Notes under the pieces: generated by a model | Databases searched by the model: none | What the model was told of the DNA's origin: nothing | Seen by the model: only the letters and a program-made list of their open reading frames with translations | From: Ensifer sp. IC3342 | Lineage (GTDB): Bacteria > Pseudomonadota > Alphaproteobacteria > Rhizobiales > Rhizobiaceae | Assembly (NCBI RefSeq): GCF_020193655.1 | Contig: NZ_JADYVE010000007.1 | Span: 186,001 to 250,000, forward strand | Direction of reading: 5' to 3' | Length of the DNA: 64,000 nt | Program-made: the position numbers and the translations under genes | In this document: in pieces, positions 1 through 6,958 of the stretch | How the letters are laid out: the number at the start of each line of letters is the position of its first letter | Numbering within the stretch: the stretch's first letter is position 1

Positions 1-117
1 CGAAGGCGCATATGGGTTTTCGTTGGTGTTCAGCTTAACGAGGTTCGCCATGCGCGGCTGTTCGCCCGGGACATAGGGCTTCAGCGCGGAGACGATCGGC
101 GACCAGTATTTGCTCAC
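1..117 (-). CDS. hisC: histidinol-phosphate aminotransferase, N-terminal fragment
   Basis: Only the first 39 codons are present; the gene runs off the left edge. It reads from a GTG at 117 and begins [20 protein letters not shown], followed by KLNTNENPY. That is the N-terminus of the PLP-dependent histidinol-phosphate aminotransferases, where the TNENP segment is a family signature near the substrate pocket. The enzyme converts imidazole-acetol phosphate to histidinol phosphate in histidine synthesis. The start lies 6 bases past the ispA stop codon, so the two genes are probably co-transcribed on the minus strand. A related aromatic aminotransferase cannot be excluded from so short a fragment. 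Confidence 0.8.
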   Translation of the reverse strand, partial: MSKYWSPIVSALKPYVPGEQPRMANLVKLNTNENPYAPS

Positions 118-123
118 GGGGCT

Positions 124-1035
124 CTAGCTCCTGCGGTTGGCGATGAAGCGGGCGGTCTCGATGAGGATGGCCGAGCGGGCGCCATAGGGCTGAAGCAGAT
201 TTTCCGCCTGCGTCACCAGTTCCTCGAGTTCGCGCTCGGCCCAGGCCTGGCCATGAAGGGCGACGAGCGTGCCCTTGCCGCGCGCAGCGTCCTTGCCGGT
301 GGCCTTGCCCATCGCCTCCGCATCCGCCGTCAGATCGAGCAGATCGTCGGCGAGCTGGAAGGCGAGGCCGATCTTTTCGCCGAAAGCGCGCAGCCGTCGG
401 CGATGCTCGTCCGACGCATCGGCGATGATTGCGCCCGCCTCGCAGGCGAAGCGGATGAGCGCCCCGGTCTTCATTGCCTGCAGCGTCACAATGCCCGCCT
501 CGCCGGGCGCCGTTTTCTCGGCGGCGAGGTCAAGCGCCTGCCCGCCAGCCATGCCGCCATGTCCGGAGGCACGCGCAAGCGCCAATATCAGCGCCGTCTT
601 TTGTCGGTCCGGAAGCGGCGTTTCCGGTGCGGCGATGATGTTGAAGGCGAAGGTCAGCAGACTGTCACCGGCCAGAATGGCGGTCGCCTCGTCGAAGGCG
701 ATGTGCACCGTCGGCTGCCCGCGCCTCAAATCGTCATCGTCCATTGCCGGCAGGTCGTCGTGGACGAGCGAGTAGCAATGCACGCATTCGAGCGCTGCGC
801 CGATCCTGAGTGCCGCATCGGCGTCGCCATCGAGAAGCGCGGTGCACTCGCTCACGAGAAACGGGCGCAGGCGTTTGCCGCCGTTGAGCACGCCATGGCG
901 CATCGCGGCGAGCAGGTTCTGAGGCCGCGCGATTTCATCTGCGCCGACGACCGGTCCCAGAAGGCCGGAAAGCAGTTCTTCCACGGCCAACGCGTTGGCC
1001 TTCAGGTATGCGGAAAAGGATGACGTCTCTTTCAT
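124..1035 (-). CDS. ispA: farnesyl/geranyl diphosphate synthase (polyprenyl synthetase)
   Basis: 303-residue cytosolic prenyltransferase that condenses isopentenyl diphosphate with allylic diphosphates to make farnesyl diphosphate, the precursor of quinones, hopanoids and undecaprenyl phosphate. Visible motifs are GGKRLRP (about residues 52-58), the first aspartate-rich motif DDLPAMD (93-99, the DDx4D form usual in bacterial farnesyl synthases) and the second motif DDLLD after FQLA. The frame stays open well upstream, but the ATG at 1035 gives the family's length, begins MKETSSF, and has homologous-looking sequence only from that point. It is transcribed toward hisC. The intergenic region shared with divergent mtgA contains a palindromic repeat. 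Confidence 0.93.
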   Translation of the reverse strand: MKETSSFSAYLKANALAVEELLSGLLGPVVGADEIARPQNLLAAMRHGVLNGGKRLRPFLVSECTALLDGDADAALRIGAALECVHCYSLVHDDLPAMDDDDLRRGQPTVHIAFDEATAILAGDSLLTFAFNIIAAPETPLPDRQKTALILALARASGHGGMAGGQALDLAAEKTAPGEAGIVTLQAMKTGALIRFACEAGAIIADASDEHRRRLRAFGEKIGLAFQLADDLLDLTADAEAMGKATGKDAARGKGTLVALHGQAWAERELEELVTQAENLLQPYGARSAILIETARFIANRRS

Positions 1036-1091
1036 GCAGCGCTCTTTGACATGCGGGAGGGAGGCTTTCAACGGGCATTCGCGTCGCAGGC

Positions 1092-1149
1092 TACTGCATG
1101 AAATGCTACAGCGGCCTTGGCGCGTCCGATTGGACGCACGGCGCTGTAA
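1092..1149. repeat. ABC-like palindromic mosaic element, copy 1
   Basis: It contains actgcatg, then gctacagcggcctt, then a hairpin built on gcgcgtcc / ggacgcac, ending cggcgctgtaa. These blocks recur in at least ten other places in the window. This copy sits between divergent ispA and mtgA. It resembles the short mosaic palindromes known from Sinorhizobium; the family name is from memory. Confidence 0.75.
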
Positions 1150-1236
1150 TGCTTTACGTGGGATGAGCGTGCAAGCGTCTTGCCTTTTGCAAGAAACGCC
1201 ATTCAACTTTGCGCAGCCATGAAATAAGAGAGGCGG

Positions 1237-2001
1237 ATGGAAAAAGAGGTGGACAGTCAGAGCGTGGACGTCGTTCCGGAAGCGTTGGAGGAGGGGGAGA
1301 TGTCCGCCAATCGCTGGTCCGCTACATGGCGGGCGAGGTTCCGCCGGCTCTTTCTTGCCGTCCTTGCCCTCCTCGTGCTGCCCTATGTGCTGATCGTCTT
1401 CTATTCCCTCGACTTCGTTCGCCCGATCTCGACCCTGATGCTGCGCGACCTGGTGCTCCTGCGCGGCTTTGACCGGCAATGGGTCGAGTTCGACGACATC
1501 GCCCCGGTGCTCGTCCAGTCGGTGATGATGTCGGAGGACGGGCAGTTCTGCTCGCATGCCGGTATCGACTGGAACCAGATGCGCGGCGTCGTCGAGGATG
1601 CGCTGGATGGCGGACAGACGCGTGGCGCAAGCACGATCCCGATGCAGACGGTCAAGAATCTGTTTCTCTGGAACGGCCGTTCCTTTGTCCGCAAGGCGCT
1701 GGAACTGCCGCTCGCGCTCGTCGCCGATTTCGTCTGGAGCAAGCGCCGGATGATGGAGATCTATCTGAACGTCGCCGAATGGGGCGACGGCATCTATGGT
1801 ATCGAGGCGGCCGCGCAGCACCACTTTGGCGTTTCGGCCGCCAAGCTCACGCGCCGCCAGGCTGCTCTGCTCGCCGTGTCGTTGCCCAACCCGATCGACC
1901 GCAATGCCCGCAAGCCCGGGCGGGGGCTGAGGCGGCTTGCATCGCTCATCGAGCGCCGCGCCAGCCGCTCCGGCGGTTACATCACATGCCTTTATGACTA
2001 G
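1237..2001 (+). CDS. mtgA: monofunctional biosynthetic peptidoglycan transglycosylase
   Basis: About 254 residues. A basic N-terminus leads into one membrane segment (residues about 37-56), followed by a periplasmic GT51 domain that polymerises lipid II into glycan strands. The GT51 signature with its catalytic glutamate is [14 protein letters not shown] (E100), followed by [15 protein letters not shown] and [10 protein letters not shown]. There is no transpeptidase domain, so it is the monofunctional MtgA type. Two starts are possible: ATG 1237, or ATG 1300, which follows a strong purine-rich ribosome site (ggagggggag). The later start gives 233 residues and is at least as likely. It is divergent from ispA. 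Confidence 0.92.
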   Translation: MEKEVDSQSVDVVPEALEEGEMSANRWSATWRARFRRLFLAVLALLVLPYVLIVFYSLDFVRPISTLMLRDLVLLRGFDRQWVEFDDIAPVLVQSVMMSEDGQFCSHAGIDWNQMRGVVEDALDGGQTRGASTIPMQTVKNLFLWNGRSFVRKALELPLALVADFVWSKRRMMEIYLNVAEWGDGIYGIEAAAQHHFGVSAAKLTRRQAALLAVSLPNPIDRNARKPGRGLRRLASLIERRASRSGGYITCLYD

Positions 2002-2078
2002 GATGAAGCCAATTCATTGGTCTTGCCGCCGTTGATATGGCAAGTCTGCCGCACGACGAACCAGGCGGAGGCAGCATC

Positions 2079-2726
2079 GTGGACAAGCTCGTTCTTTATG
2101 TCGGTAACAAGAACTATTCCTCTTGGTCGCTTCGGCCATGGCTGGCGCTTGAAGCCTGCGGTATCCCGTTCGAGGACGTGGTGATTCCCTTCGACTTTCC
2201 GGCGGGCAACCCTCGCTTCCGCGAGATTTCGCCGACCGGACGGGTGCCGGTGCTGCACCATGGAGACGTCCGTGTCTGGGAATCCTTGGCGATCATCGAA
2301 TATGTGGCGGAGCTTTTCCCGGAGGCCGGTCTCTGGCCCGAGAGCCGCGAGGATCGCGCCCGCGCCCGCAGCTATTCGATGGAGATGCTGTCAGGTTTTC
2401 GAGCGCTGCGCGGCGCCTGCCCGATGAACATTCGCCGGCCGCGCCGGGCAATTGCGCTGCCGGACGATGTCCAGGCCGACGTCGCTCGCATCGAAGAGAT
2501 CTGGCGGGAATCAATCGCCCGCTCCGGCGGACCGTTTCTCTTCGGCCGCTTCACTGCGGCGGACGCAATGTTTGCGCCGGTCGTCAACCGGTTTGACGTC
2601 TACGAACTGGTGACAGAGCCCGCCACGCTCGCCTATATGGATGCCGTCAAGACGTACCCGGCCTTCCGCAAATGGGAGGAAGCGGCGAGGGCCGAATCCT
2701 GGATCGTTCCGGAGGACGAGGCTTGA
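2079..2726 (+). CDS. glutathione S-transferase family protein
   Basis: 215-residue cytosolic protein with a thioredoxin-fold N-terminal half (KLVLYVGNKNYSSWSLRPWL, then PTGRVPVLHHG and WESLAIIEYV, the glutathione-binding region with the ES pair) and an all-helical C-terminal half. The SSWSLRPWL stretch suggests a serine-type active site. A GTG at 2079, eight bases after ggcggagg, is preferred over the ATG at 2037, which would add 14 residues unlike the family. The substrate is unknown. It lies 77 bases after mtgA on the same strand, with no clear functional link. Confidence 0.85.
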   Translation: MDKLVLYVGNKNYSSWSLRPWLALEACGIPFEDVVIPFDFPAGNPRFREISPTGRVPVLHHGDVRVWESLAIIEYVAELFPEAGLWPESREDRARARSYSMEMLSGFRALRGACPMNIRRPRRAIALPDDVQADVARIEEIWRESIARSGGPFLFGRFTAADAMFAPVVNRFDVYELVTEPATLAYMDAVKTYPAFRKWEEAARAESWIVPEDEA

Positions 2727-2921
2727 TGCTTTGGTGCGGGACGCGGGCGGAAACCGCTTCACACCTTTCCTCGTCCCGCTCCGACTCGAAAATTTGCGCG
2801 CGGGGACTGGTCAAACTGAGGTTGGCCATGTATAAGCGCGCGAAATTCCGAGATCGACATCTGTTTGACCCGGCCATTTTCGGCTGCTGAACAGTGTTTT
2901 GCCCGATAAGTGGAGAATGAA

Positions 2922-3107
2922 ATGGCTGTACCGAAAAGAAAAACGAGCCCGTCCAAGCGTGGCATGCGCCGTTCCGCTGACGCCCTCAAGGCTCCGACCT
3001 ACGTCGAAGACAAGAACTCCGGCGAACTGCGCCGTCCGCACCACATCGACCTGAAGACCGGCATGTACCGCGGTCGCCAGGTTCTGACGCCGAAGGAAAA
3101 CGCATAA
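2922..3107 (+). CDS. rpmF: 50S ribosomal protein L32
   Basis: 61 residues starting [18 protein letters not shown], the invariant L32 N-terminus. It is a small basic protein of the large ribosomal subunit near the peptidyl-transferase exit region. The start is the second ATG (2922); an in-frame ATG four codons earlier would extend the conserved MAVPK start. It lacks the zinc-binding cysteine pairs found in some L32 proteins, as is usual in alphaproteobacteria. A stand-alone gene preceded by about 195 untranslated bases and followed by a clear terminator. Confidence 0.95.
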   Translation: MAVPKRKTSPSKRGMRRSADALKAPTYVEDKNSGELRRPHHIDLKTGMYRGRQVLTPKENA

Positions 3108-3133
3108 GCGTTTCTGTCTGCGGATGAGTTGCG

Positions 3134-3160
3134 AAGGGTCGGCATTGCCGGCCCTTTTTC
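3134..3160 (+). terminator. rho-independent terminator after rpmF
   Basis: Hairpin gggtcggc-att-gccggccc (one G-T pair) followed directly by a run of five T, 27 bases after the rpmF stop codon. Confidence 0.85.
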
Positions 3161-3210
3161 TTTGGTTCGTCAGGTGGCCCCGTCGGATTTCGCCGGTTTG
3201 GGTGGCCGTC

Positions 3211-3332
3211 GCCCCTCATCCCCCTGCCGGGACCTTCTCCCCGTTCTGACGGGGAGAAGGTCGATGCCCCGCCGGCGCCAGTCCCCTCGCCCCGCTTGCG
3301 GGGAGAGGGTTAGGGTGAGGGGTAGCGGCGCG
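3211..3332. repeat. RIME-like intergenic palindromic repeat, copy 1
   Basis: Two palindromic blocks. The first has cccctcatcc, ctgccgg and ccttctccccg...cggggagaagg. The second has cccctcgccccgc...gcggggagaggg and ends ggtgagggg. It fills the space between the convergent rpmF and phaR genes. The same blocks recur near 26150, 29330 and 39890. It resembles the Rhizobium-specific intergenic mosaic elements. Confidence 0.7.
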
Positions 3333-3371
3333 CAAGATAGGCGCGATCGATGAAGGTTCGGTAGGGGACTT

Positions 3372-3950
3372 TCACCCGAGATTGTCGAGCTTCGTCTGGA
3401 GCGCGCGCAACTGTTCCTTGAGCTCGTCGATATCCTTGGCCTCGGCCTTCTTCGTTTCCTTGGCCGGCGGAGCGGCCATGAAGGGCGAGAACATCTGCAT
3501 GGCCTGGTGGAACATTTCGGTATTGCGCCGCACCTGCTCCTCGACCAGTTGCAGCGGCACCTGCAGGTTCTTGCCGAGCGGCGTGTCGCCAAACGCCTTG
3601 TTGATCTGCTCGCGCATCTGCGCCTGCTGTTCGGTGAAGGCCTGCATGGAGTGCTCAAGGTAGCTCGGCACCACCATCTGCATCTGGTCGCCGTAGAAGG
3701 AGATCAGCTGGCGTAGAAAGGAAATCGGCAAAAGCGTGTTGCCGGTCTTGGATTCCTGCTCGAAGATGATCTGCGTCAATACGGAGTGGGTGATGTCTTC
3801 GCCGGACTTTGCGTCCTGCACCACGAACTCCTCACCCTTCTTTACCATCACTGCCAGGTCGTCGAGGGTCACGTACGTGCTGGTGCCGGTATTGTAGAGG
3901 CGCCGGTTCGCATATTTCTTAATAACGATCTGGCCTTCATTCTTCGCCAT
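3372..3950 (-). CDS. phaR: polyhydroxyalkanoate synthesis repressor PhaR
   Basis: 192 residues. The N-terminal DNA-binding domain begins [20 protein letters not shown], diagnostic of PhaR/AniA, followed by the PHB-accumulation regulatory domain ([20 protein letters not shown]) and a helical C-terminus rich in charged and glutamine residues. PhaR represses phasin and PHB genes and is released when it binds PHB granules. It is transcribed divergently from phbA across a 220-base region, so it probably controls that promoter. In Sinorhizobium the same protein (AniA) is linked to carbon flow between PHB and exopolysaccharide. Confidence 0.93.
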   Translation of the reverse strand: MAKNEGQIVIKKYANRRLYNTGTSTYVTLDDLAVMVKKGEEFVVQDAKSGEDITHSVLTQIIFEQESKTGNTLLPISFLRQLISFYGDQMQMVVPSYLEHSMQAFTEQQAQMREQINKAFGDTPLGKNLQVPLQLVEEQVRRNTEMFHQAMQMFSPFMAAPPAKETKKAEAKDIDELKEQLRALQTKLDNLG

Positions 3951-4173
3951 TAGGGTCTCCTCTTACCCATCGTCCCGTCTTTATTGTATTTTTCAGAGTA
4001 TCCGCAAAATCGAGGCTCTGACAATCTATTTGTGCAATGCGGCGACGCACCTGCGAAATATGGTAACCCGGAGAATCGTGAAGCTTTTGCGGCGGAGCAT
4101 CAATGCGTTTGACTTGCGCTCACGGCTTTGCCAGTCTGGCTACATCAGGCAAACGAAATATGAGGAACGTCCC

Positions 4174-5355
4174 ATGAGCAATCCCTCCGTCGTGATCGCC
4201 AGCGCGGCTCGCACCGCCGTCGGATCCTTTAACGGTGCCTTCGGCAACACCCCCGCGCATGAGTTGGGCGCGGGCGTCATCAAGGCGGTGCTCGAGCGGG
4301 CGGGCGTCGATGCGGGAGAGGTGGACGAGGTGATCCTCGGCCAGGTTCTTCCTGCCGGCGAAGGGCAGAACCCGGCGCGCCAGGCGGCGATGAAGGCAGG
4401 CCTCCCGCAGGAAAAGACGGCTTGGGGCATGAACCAGCTTTGCGGTTCGGGCCTGCGCGCCGTGGCGCTCGGCATGCAGCAGATCGTCACCGGCGATGCG
4501 GATATCATCGTGGCCGGCGGCATGGAATCGATGTCGATGGCACCGCATTGCGCGCACCTTCGCGGCGGCGTGAAGATGGGCGACTTCAAGATGATCGACA
4601 CGATGATCAAGGACGGCCTGACGGACGCCTTCTACGGCTATCACATGGGCATCACCGCCGAGAACGTCGCCCGCAAGTGGCAGCTTACCCGTGAGGAGCA
4701 GGATGAATTCGCGCTCGCTTCGCAGAACAAGGCTGAAGCCGCGCAGAAGGCCGGCCGTTTCGTCGACGAGATCGTGCCCTTCATCGTAAAGACCCGTAAG
4801 GGCGACGTGACCGTCGACCAGGACGAATATATCCGCCACGGCGCAACGCTCGATTCCATGGCGAAGCTGCGCCCCGCCTTCGACAAGGACGGGACGGTGA
4901 CCGCCGGAAACGCATCCGGGCTGAACGACGGTGCGGCCGCGACGCTCCTGATGACCGAAGCGCAGGCGGAAAAGCGCGGCATCCAGCCGCTCGCCCGCAT
5001 CGTTTCCTGGGCAACGGCCGGCGTCGATCCGCAGATCATGGGGACCGGGCCGATCCCGGCCTCCCGCAGGGCGCTCGAGAAGGCGGGCTGGTCCGTCGGC
5101 GACGTCGAGCTCGTGGAAGCGAACGAAGCCTTCGCGGCACAGGCCTGCGCCGTCAACAAGGACCTTGGCTGGGATCCGTCGATTGTCAACGTCAACGGTG
5201 GTGCGATCGCGATCGGCCATCCGATCGGCGCTTCCGGTGCCCGCGTTCTCAACACCTTGCTCTTCGAGATGAAGCGGCGCGGCGTTTCCAAGGGGCTTGC
5301 CACCTTGTGCATCGGTGGCGGCATGGGCGTCGCCATGTGCGTCGAGCGCCTGTAG
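4174..5355 (+). CDS. phbA: acetyl-CoA C-acetyltransferase (beta-ketothiolase)
   Basis: 393 residues; condenses two acetyl-CoA to acetoacetyl-CoA, the first step of PHB synthesis. The thiolase fold is clear: [14 protein letters not shown] at the N-terminus, nucleophilic cysteine in [11 protein letters not shown] (about C89), [19 protein letters not shown], the catalytic histidine in [10 protein letters not shown], and the C-terminal cysteine in LCIGGGMG. Start at ATG 4174, because the 48 open codons upstream have no family similarity and the chosen start sits after tgagga. It is followed 178 bases later by phbB, and phaR is divergent. Confidence 0.96.
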   Translation: MSNPSVVIASAARTAVGSFNGAFGNTPAHELGAGVIKAVLERAGVDAGEVDEVILGQVLPAGEGQNPARQAAMKAGLPQEKTAWGMNQLCGSGLRAVALGMQQIVTGDADIIVAGGMESMSMAPHCAHLRGGVKMGDFKMIDTMIKDGLTDAFYGYHMGITAENVARKWQLTREEQDEFALASQNKAEAAQKAGRFVDEIVPFIVKTRKGDVTVDQDEYIRHGATLDSMAKLRPAFDKDGTVTAGNASGLNDGAAATLLMTEAQAEKRGIQPLARIVSWATAGVDPQIMGTGPIPASRRALEKAGWSVGDVELVEANEAFAAQACAVNKDLGWDPSIVNVNGGAIAIGHPIGASGARVLNTLLFEMKRRGVSKGLATLCIGGGMGVAMCVERL

Positions 5356-5533
5356 CCGGCCGCAATCCTATGCAGCAGGCCGGCCAAACAGTTTTCCGGT
5401 GCATGTGCCGGTCCGCTGGCCTGCTGTCCCTCTGTGACATCGGCGAAATTGAGCAAGCACATGTGGCCCATCTATGCCGGGGCACATGCCGATCACCTAT
5501 GCAACATTGAAATCAACCTTGTGGGAGGCGAGC

Positions 5534-6259
5534 ATGACCAGGGTAGCGTTGGTTACGGGTGGAACCCGCGGCATCGGTGCAGCCATTTCGGTGGCTCTGA
5601 AGGCGGCAGGCTACAAGGTGGCCGCAAATTATGCCGGCAACGACGAGAAGGCCCAGGCCTTCAAGCAGGAAACCGGCATCCCCGTCTACAAGTGGGATGT
5701 CTCCAATTACCAGGCCTGCGCCGAGGGCATCGCCAAGGTAGAGGCCGATCTCGGGCCGGTGGAGGTTCTTGTCAACAATGCCGGCATCACGCGTGACGCG
5801 ATGTTTCACAAGATGACGCCGGAACAATGGGGTGAAGTGATCAGCACCAATCTGACCGGCCTCTTCAACATGACGCATCCGCTCTGGTCGGGCATGCGCG
5901 ACCGCGGCTTCGGACGCGTCATCAACATCTCCTCGATCAACGGTCAGAAAGGGCAGATGGGCCAGGCGAATTATTCCGCCGCCAAGGCCGGCGATCTCGG
6001 CTTCACAAAGGCACTCGCCCAGGAAGGGGCGGCAAAAGGCATCACCGTCAACGCGATCTGCCCGGGTTATATCGGCACGGAGATGGTAAGGGCGGTACCG
6101 GAAAAGGTGCTCAACGAACGGATCATCCCGCAGATTCCGGTCGGGCGCCTCGGTGAACCGGAAGAAGTTGCGCGTTGCGTCGTGTTCCTCGCATCCGACG
6201 ACGCAGGCTTCATCACCGGCTCGACGATTTCGGCCAATGGTGGCCAGTTCTTCGTCTGA
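5534..6259 (+). CDS. phbB: acetoacetyl-CoA reductase
   Basis: 241-residue short-chain dehydrogenase that reduces acetoacetyl-CoA to (R)-3-hydroxybutyryl-CoA with NADPH, the second step of PHB synthesis. Features are the nucleotide-binding TGGTRGIG (residues 8-15), NNAG, the catalytic serine in ISSINGQKGQMGQ and the YxxxK pair in YSAAKAG. ATG 5534 follows a gtgggaggcg ribosome site. The intergenic region with phbA holds a GC-rich inverted repeat but no strong terminator, so the two are probably one operon. The PHB synthase gene is not in this window. Confidence 0.95.
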   Translation: MTRVALVTGGTRGIGAAISVALKAAGYKVAANYAGNDEKAQAFKQETGIPVYKWDVSNYQACAEGIAKVEADLGPVEVLVNNAGITRDAMFHKMTPEQWGEVISTNLTGLFNMTHPLWSGMRDRGFGRVINISSINGQKGQMGQANYSAAKAGDLGFTKALAQEGAAKGITVNAICPGYIGTEMVRAVPEKVLNERIIPQIPVGRLGEPEEVARCVVFLASDDAGFITGSTISANGGQFFV

Positions 6260-6292
6260 ACCCGCCAAACGCCAAAGACAACCTCATCGCTC

Positions 6293-6322
6293 GCGGCGCC
6301 TTCCGGGCGCCGCTTTTGTTTG
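6293..6322 (+). terminator. rho-independent terminator after phbB
   Basis: Hairpin gcggcgcc-ttcc-gggcgccgc followed by ttttgttt, about 34 bases past the phbB stop codon. Confidence 0.85.
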
Positions 6323-6467
6323 TGGCAGGGGCATTCATCGCTGGGTGCAATGGTTAACGACACAGCCTTGCAGTGCACAGATCGCGAAAAATCGAACCAC
6401 GACCCTATTGATCCGGAAGCACTGGAGCCACCATATGTTGTGGTGAACAAAACGGGAAAGTTGTCGT

Positions 6468-6494
6468 GTCAGCGATTCGTCGCCGATTCGTTCC
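6468..6494. repeat. 27-base direct repeat, left copy
   Basis: It begins gtcagcgattcgtcg and ends gattcgttcc. It matches 6750-6776 at all but one position and holds two GANTC sites. Confidence 0.8.
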
Positions 6495-6771
6495 GGCTTT
6501 GATCGAAAGGTTAATGCGACGATTCATATTCCTTGATTCGCCGAGTCCGAAAAGGAATCTGAGTTAAAATTTTCCAAACTTTCCAGAGTCTTGGATTCCG
6601 AATCCTTGATCGTAATTAACGTCCTGGAAAGGAAAGTTAACGGCGCTGACGGCATTCGTTTGCGCGATGTTCCGGGCGATTCAGCATGTGGTGCGACTCT
6701 TGTCGCGGCAGTCTAGATATAGCCGTGAACATAGAGTGAATCCGCGCGAGTCAGCGATTCGTCGCTGATTC
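6474..6771. promoter_or_regulatory. cluster of 15 GANTC (CcrM) sites
   Basis: GANTC begins at 6474, 6485, 6521, 6535, 6543, 6555, 6586, 6594, 6600, 6678, 6695, 6738, 6748, 6756 and 6767. In DNA of this composition about one would be expected in 300 bases. GANTC is the methylation target of the cell-cycle DNA methyltransferase CcrM in alphaproteobacteria, and GcrA acts at methylated sites. The function of the cluster is unknown; a methylation-sensitive control region is an inference. Confidence 0.6.
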
Positions 6772-6776
6772 GTTCC
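6750..6776. repeat. 27-base direct repeat, right copy
   Basis: Second copy of the 6468-6494 repeat with one C-to-T difference. The start-to-start distance is 282 bases. The two copies bracket the GANTC cluster. Confidence 0.8.
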
Positions 6777-6958
6777 ATCACTGTTCCGAATGTTAACGTG
6801 GGGGCACAAAATATGGCTCGGGAGGAGGCTGCAAGCGGCTTTAATTGCCCGCGCCCCCTTGCGTTTGGCCCGGCGCGTGGGCATGTGTTCCCCGCCGGCC
6901 CGCGAAACCGCGTCGGCTCGTTGAGAATGCCAGGATCGAAGAAGTGTCCTTTCAATCC

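Larger units (their letters stand above)
6323..6958. other. long non-coding region between phbB and the helicase gene
   Basis: About 640 bases with no credible gene. The middle (6500-6660) is AT-rich for this genome. It contains a dense cluster of GANTC sites (6474-6771), a 27-base near-perfect direct repeat (6468-6494 and 6750-6776), an inverted repeat ctttccag/ctggaaag (6579-6586, 6625-6632) and a short palindrome ggattccgaatcc (6593-6605). The helicase promoter must lie here, but I cannot place it. Confidence 0.6.

Noticed and set aside
1036..1824. Long upstream extension of ispA giving a 566-residue protein on the minus strand
   Set aside because: The extension is antisense to mtgA, has biased shadow composition, and the ispA family begins at the ATG at 1035.
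5356..5400. Terminator between phbA and phbB
   Set aside because: There is a GC-rich inverted repeat but with a long loop and only a four-T stretch far from the stem; probably the operon is read through.
6323..6958. Chromosomal replication origin suggested by AT-rich DNA and GANTC sites
   Set aside because: No convincing DnaA boxes were seen, and the expected neighbours of a rhizobial origin (hemE, gidA, parAB) are absent.
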